From Pseudactinotalea terrae (GTDB lineage: Bacteria; Actinomycetota; Actinomycetes; Actinomycetales; Beutenbergiaceae), in contig NZ_WNXZ01000005.1 in NCBI RefSeq assembly GCF_009733845.1, positions 248,001 to 312,000 of the forward strand: 64,000 nt of DNA, given 5' to 3'. Of this stretch, positions 61,101 through 64,000 are shown in pieces (the stretch's first letter is position 1; each line of letters begins with the position of its first letter). The position numbers were made by a program, and so were the translations under genes. Under the pieces are notes generated by a model, which did not search any database, was not told where the DNA came from, and worked only from the letters and a program-made list of their open reading frames with translations.

Positions 61101-62734
61101 GGGTCCCCTGCGGACAGCCACCCCGCGTTCGGCAGGTCTTGCCAGATCATCAGGCCCAGCTGGTCCGCCAGGTGGTAGTAGGCCGGCTCGTTGACCTTCA
61201 GGTGCGTCCGGATGACGTTGTAGCCCTGCTCCTTGGCCGCCAGCAGGTCGTAGAGGATCGACCCGCGGCCGGGCTGCGACTCGGTGCCGGTCTGCAGGTC
61301 CGGGCCGGCCGTCACGCCGGTGTAGGTGTAGACACCCCACGGGTTGTACCCCTGGTCCAGCACACCGCGCACGAAGATCGGCCGGTTGTTCAGGTGGATG
61401 TACTGGTACTCGTCCGAGTCCGGAGCCCAGTCGCGGGTGATCGACCGCATCCCGAACGTCGTCCGCACGCCGTCCTGCCCCGCGATCTCGACGTCGGCGG
61501 TGTAGAGCGCAGGGTCGTCCGGCTCCCACAGGTGCACGTCGGGGATGTCGATCGGCGTCGTGCCCTGACCGTCGGTCAGGGCCACCTCGGCCGCCTCGAC
61601 GACCTCGCCCTCGGGATCGCGGACGGTGACACTGACCTCATCGGCGCCTTCCGCGGCGACGGCGACGACGGCGGTGGCCTGCGACGGCGTGCGGTCGTCG
61701 CCCTCGAACTCCAGCTCCGGGGTGACATGGGTCTGGGTGAGCCGGGCGTCACCGTAGGGCTCGATCCAGACGCTCTGCCAGATGCCGCCGATGTCGGTGA
61801 ACCAACCGGTCTCCTCGCCCTCCCGCGGCTGACCGGTCTGCTTGCCCTGGGGGAACGGGCTCTCCGGCGTGGTCGGCGGAGCGACGACGCGGATGGCCAC
61901 CGTATGCGTGGATCCGGGCTCGAGCCGCCCGAGGTCGACGGAGATCTCGGTGTTGCCGTCACCGGTGTAGGGCAGCACCTCCTCGCCGTCCAGCCAGATG
62001 CCGGCACCCCAGTCCGCCGCACCGATGCGCAGCCGGGTGCGGTCGTTGTCGAAGTTCTCCGGGACTGTGAAGGAGCGCTGGTACCAGACGGTGCCGCGGT
62101 AGTTGTTGTCGAAGCTACGGAAGATCTCGTTGGTGGCCAGGCTCTCCTCGCCCCAGGCGGCGAGCGACTGGTATCCGAACGGCACCCGGATCGCTCGGCT
62201 CAGCTGGTGCTCAGGATCGAACCAGCCTTCCTGCACACCCACGTCCTCCGGGTCGAAGTCGAACGACCAGGTGCCGTCGAGCGTCAGCCAACGGTCATCA
62301 GTGAAGGGTCTGCGGTCCGCGTCCGGTCGCGGGTACTCGCCGCGGGCGGGGTCGGTGTCAGCGCTCAGCTCGAGCACGACCTCCTCATCGACAGCTGTCG
62401 AGCTGAAGTCATACCCCTCCATGCCTGCGACGACCAGGGCACTGCTCTCGGGCACGTCCGGCAGCTCGAACGAGCCGTCGGCGCTTGTCAGCGTCGAGAT
62501 CCCGGTACGAGAGGCGTGCACGGTCGCCCCGGCGACGCCGGTGCCATCCTCGGCGTCGATGACCATCCCGGTCACTGTGGTCGTCGCGCCACCCTCCGGA
62601 TCGGGCATCGGATCCGGCGGCGGGATCGCCACGCTGGGGCTGATGCTGAGCCCAAGGCTCAGGGTGACCGCGACCGCGGCGACGGCGACGACGAGCTTCG
62701 AGTTCCGGCGTCCATTGACGGAATGCGTGCGCAT
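58124..62734 (-). CDS. Giant secreted GH2 glycosidase with carbohydrate-binding and Ig-like modules
   Basis: About 1536 residues, exported by the signal peptide SKLVVAVAAVAVTLSLGLSI. A carboxypeptidase-regulatory-like domain spans about 50-125. GH2 sugar-binding and Ig-like domains cover 140-445. The TIM barrel is 445-740, with acid/base Glu576 in WTMFNEAWG and nucleophile Glu676 in LNSEFTLG. Further domains include a LamG/keto-disaccharide-like module (about 1150-1315) and two Ig-like modules. The first of these closely matches the nuclease at 19-23.6 kb. GH2 enzymes hydrolyse beta-galactosides, mannosides or glucuronides; the substrate is not fixed. It is divergent from a LacI regulator. 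Confidence 0.93.
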   Translation of the reverse strand: MRTHSVNGRRNSKLVVAVAAVAVTLSLGLSISPSVAIPPPDPMPDPEGGATTTVTGMVIDAEDGTGVAGATVHASRTGISTLTSADGSFELPDVPESSALVVAGMEGYDFSSTAVDEEVVLELSADTDPARGEYPRPDADRRPFTDDRWLTLDGTWSFDFDPEDVGVQEGWFDPEHQLSRAIRVPFGYQSLAAWGEESLATNEIFRSFDNNYRGTVWYQRSFTVPENFDNDRTRLRIGAADWGAGIWLDGEEVLPYTGDGNTEISVDLGRLEPGSTHTVAIRVVAPPTTPESPFPQGKQTGQPREGEETGWFTDIGGIWQSVWIEPYGDARLTQTHVTPELEFEGDDRTPSQATAVVAVAAEGADEVSVTVRDPEGEVVEAAEVALTDGQGTTPIDIPDVHLWEPDDPALYTADVEIAGQDGVRTTFGMRSITRDWAPDSDEYQYIHLNNRPIFVRGVLDQGYNPWGVYTYTGVTAGPDLQTGTESQPGRGSILYDLLAAKEQGYNVIRTHLKVNEPAYYHLADQLGLMIWQDLPNAGWLSAGDPEAEVLFEEMLTNTIERDYNHPSIVIWTMFNEAWGISDDPWDQPIPEDSWDYVASMVDRARELDPSRLVVDNSACCQNGHVADTDLNDFHWYLNTYQQWKDLLDRFAAQVYPGSTWNFNNGAQSGQPWLNSEFTLGLGRFQHIMSTFRSYERLNGYVAVQLTDQEHEENTPLTFDRQPNVPPYLDHEGNPRIVGMLQADDAIAMVGESTRTVEAGETISVPIKISHFSDHDLQGATLSWRIGGHDADGEWVGNAAEGSQQISPERYTVTDVGTVEVQPPPELRSGYLWFWIEIDGETIAENYLTYDVPNDDAGAFSPLAPTDFAWSGGTEVSDADGSDSVTGYGRGYFEYEMALPEGIGEKRATLVLEVAAAQPDGWYDTVHASAARRYPTQLSIEVNGTEQAVEVLPDDPYSPLALAGRTRDSVGDHGADHGYRIAVPIDVDELDGDTATVRLTSSGGGLALFGSRSGFYGDPPRLEPGDVEIPDTRPEPSAVDDRLSVYQVGAEISGADGTGQVVVAVVNDTAETVSDAQVRLSPPRDWTTEAVDATTLTLQPGEVRHVVFDVATNQPVDLHTEADFTATVSWGDRAIQSIATSRVPFEPEAYTAVGVDDDFATDSGAEYELVQPNAQEALPQITVADGTLTGGGDEKYFGFVTHESGPASADAAVIVEHASWAGNTTGQNAMFAGYVKDADNYIVAWTSTKGQVGFDFRLDGEFSNSCCSNNLTPLQEGDRWAVVLAGDEVQVWFDYGLGWTRVRTAALPEAADLTAPGALDGWHYAAGMRGNGDQHAIGGVEGRSVDPAAEPDTMRPEVTLVSPGSDQPAPQIDIQVDATDDVGLSRIVANVYQDDELIESTQSRLEGEPSGSHTATVTVPDGPYTIRYNAHDLAGNVSSTGSTDVVVDATAPTATVKTGTEFTIGDDGVYSQVSFKLFDAGKIDRVVVNDYVLDLANNTWSDVNGIRPGSVGGVLGENTLVVYDVAGNTETVTFILE

Positions 62735-62762
62735 GGGCGTCGACGCTAGCAACGCGACTCAT

Positions 62763-62872
62763 AAATCACAAGCCCTTGATTTTGTCGTTGCACGGACACT
62801 CCGACCAGCCACGATCCGCGTGATCTCAGCCTTCGCAACGCGTTTCTACCCGCCTGCGTACAACGTTACGCA
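62763..62872. promoter_or_regulatory. Candidate operators between the GH2 gene and its LacI regulator
   Basis: Two palindromic sites lie in the 169-base divergent gap. AAATCA-N8-TGATTT spans 62763-62782, about 30 bases before the GH2 start. TGCGTA-CAACGT-TACGCA spans 62855-62872, 32 bases before the LacI start. The second contains an AACGTT centre like many LacI operators. Confidence 0.45.
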
Positions 62873-62903
62873 TCCCGGATCGGCCCCATGGAAGGATGGC
62901 TCG

Positions 62904-63914
62904 GTGAGAACGTCAAGGCCGCCGATCGGCGTGCGAGAGGTCGCGAACCTGGCCCGGGTGTCGCCGACCACCGTCTCGAATGTGCTCTCGGGGAACCGAC
63001 CGGTGAGCGCGGCCACTCAAGAGCGGGTCCGGTGGGCGATCGACGAGCTCGACTACCGACCGAACCACTCGGCCCGCAATCTGCGCCTGCAGCGGTCGGG
63101 CATCATCGCGCTCGCGCTTCCTGAGGTGCGTGTGCCCTACTTCGCCGAGCTCGTGCATGATCTCGCCCGAGCAGCGCGTGACCGCGGCTACCGCGTGCTG
63201 GTCGAGCAGACCGAGGGTCGCACGGAGTCCGAGCACGCCGTCATGAACGGGCTGGACCGCGGCATGGTCGATGGCATCGTCTTCAGCCCCCTCGGCATCA
63301 CCCGCGAGATGTTCGAACGGCGGCGAGGCAACACACCGATCGTGCTGCTCGGAGAGCGGATCCTGGGCGCCGACGTCGACTACGTCGGAACCGACAACGT
63401 CGCTGCGGCCGCGGATGCCACCGCACACCTGATTGCGCGCGGACGCCGCCACATCGCCGCGATCGGACACCAGCGCGGAACCGGCGGCACCGGCCCGCAG
63501 CGCACGCGAGGTTATCGTCGGGCGCTGCAGAAGGCGGGTATCGGCTACGACGCTCGGCTGGTGGTACGCACAAGCACGTATCACCACCATGACGGGGCAG
63601 CGGCGATGGTCGAGCTGCTGGACCGCGGTGTCGAGGTCGACGCCGTCTACTGCTACACCGATCTGCTCGCCATCGGCGCGATGCACACGCTGCGTTCGCG
63701 AGGTCTACGCATCCCAGACGACATCGCTGTCATCGGCAGCGACGGCATCGACGAGGGTCGCTACGCAGCTCCTCCACTGACCACGGTGGCGCCGGACAAG
63801 ACGGCGATCACCACCTCGGCCCTCGACCTGCTGATTCGCAGGATCGCCGATCGCGAGGCTCCGGCGAGACAACTGGTCGTGCCACATGCGATCGTGGTCC
63901 GCGACAGCACCTGA
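62904..63914 (+). CDS. LacI-family regulator divergent from the GH2 gene
   Basis: This 336-residue protein starts with GTG. HTH: VREVANLARVSPTTVSNVLS; hinge NHSARNLRLQRSGIIALALP; ligand domain with VDGIVFSPLGITREMF, then AVYCYTDLLAIGAMHTLRSR and IAVIGSDGIDEGRYAAPPLT. Position indicates control of the GH2 gene and itself by a sugar released by the enzyme. The GTG at 62904 is the only reasonable start; there is no in-frame ATG nearby. Confidence 0.92.
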   Translation: MRTSRPPIGVREVANLARVSPTTVSNVLSGNRPVSAATQERVRWAIDELDYRPNHSARNLRLQRSGIIALALPEVRVPYFAELVHDLARAARDRGYRVLVEQTEGRTESEHAVMNGLDRGMVDGIVFSPLGITREMFERRRGNTPIVLLGERILGADVDYVGTDNVAAAADATAHLIARGRRHIAAIGHQRGTGGTGPQRTRGYRRALQKAGIGYDARLVVRTSTYHHHDGAAAMVELLDRGVEVDAVYCYTDLLAIGAMHTLRSRGLRIPDDIAVIGSDGIDEGRYAAPPLTTVAPDKTAITTSALDLLIRRIADREAPARQLVVPHAIVVRDST

Positions 63915-63928
63915 GCGCGACCTGTGCG

Positions 63929-64000
63929 TCAGCCCAGCAGGTCGTGCCGCACGATCGTGGCCTCGCGGTCGGGCCCCACGCCCACGGACGAGATGCGGGT
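63929..64000 (-). CDS. purA: Adenylosuccinate synthetase, C-terminal end (5' part outside window)
   Basis: The last 23 residues are visible: RISSVGVGPDREATIVRH then DLLG and the stop. The VGVGPxRExTI sequence is the usual C-terminus of PurA, which forms adenylosuccinate from IMP and aspartate. Only 72 bases are inside the window. Confidence 0.8.
   Translation of the reverse strand, partial: TRISSVGVGPDREATIVRHDLLG

Noticed and set aside
1..64000. tRNA, rRNA or riboswitch genes
   Set aside because: I looked in the gaps for cloverleaf-like or known riboswitch patterns and saw none; a covariance-model search would be needed to exclude them fully.

Overview
The window is about 70% GC and carries typical actinobacterial genes: DUF3073, DUF3618, an Actinobacterial Holin-X-type protein, TreS plus maltokinase, high-molecular-weight FabG with thiolase and MaoC, ABC sugar importers without their own ATPase, and many GTG starts. 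It fits a free-living, saprophytic member of the Actinomycetota, most likely Micrococcales. It looks like ordinary chromosome. I see no rRNA, tRNA, CRISPR array, phage or complete insertion sequence.

Layout. 1-5.9 kb: tail of a DUF5701-like gene, an unusual MurE-like ligase, a mobile-looking repeat element, a VOC/AraC pair, a DUF4153/4173-like membrane protein and an acyltransferase. 6-9.2 kb: a sugar ABC importer. 9.3-10.3 kb: small envelope and housekeeping proteins. 10.4-15.5 kb (minus): purM, purF, an RNB exonuclease and two small genes. 15.6-18.8 kb: TreS and maltokinase. 19-23.6 kb: a very large secreted nuclease/5'-nucleotidase. 23.8-31 kb: RsgA-type GTPase, epimerase, purL, a hypothetical protein and a beta-propeller lipoprotein. 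31-34 kb: HAD phosphatase, DUF1918, aminotransferase and TetR. 34-40.5 kb: a fatty-acid oxidation locus with its TetR regulator. 40.7-42 kb: a frameshifted SRPBCC gene with an ArsR regulator. 42-45.4 kb (minus): purC-lacI-purS-purQ-rnhA. 45.7-48.3 kb: a TNT-type toxin-domain protein paired with an AAA+ ATPase. 48.4-51.8 kb: a second sugar importer. 52-58 kb: regulators, a GNAT protein, purD, a PPOX flavoprotein, a TraB-like membrane fragment pair and DUF488. 58-63.9 kb: a giant secreted GH2 glycosidase divergent from a LacI regulator. The window ends in the C-terminus of purA.

Functional picture. Most genes of de novo purine synthesis are present (purF, D, L, Q, S, M, C, A) but spread over five places. 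A LacI regulator sits inside the purC-purSQ operon. Carbohydrate foraging is prominent: two importers, the secreted GH2 enzyme, the LacI regulators, and trehalose/maltose-1-phosphate metabolism. Two secreted giants share a near-identical C-terminal Ig-like module.

Most unusual content: (1) the TNT toxin-domain/immunity-like fusion with its AAA+ partner; (2) intergenic elements made of short motifs at about 31-bp spacing in opposed orientation (1.9 kb, 45.5 kb, and a shorter relative at 4.7 kb), which look like non-autonomous mobile elements or multi-site binding arrays; (3) a single-base frameshift that joins an SRPBCC gene to its ArsR regulator; (4) a MurE-like ligase that has lost the motif selecting the third stem-peptide residue.
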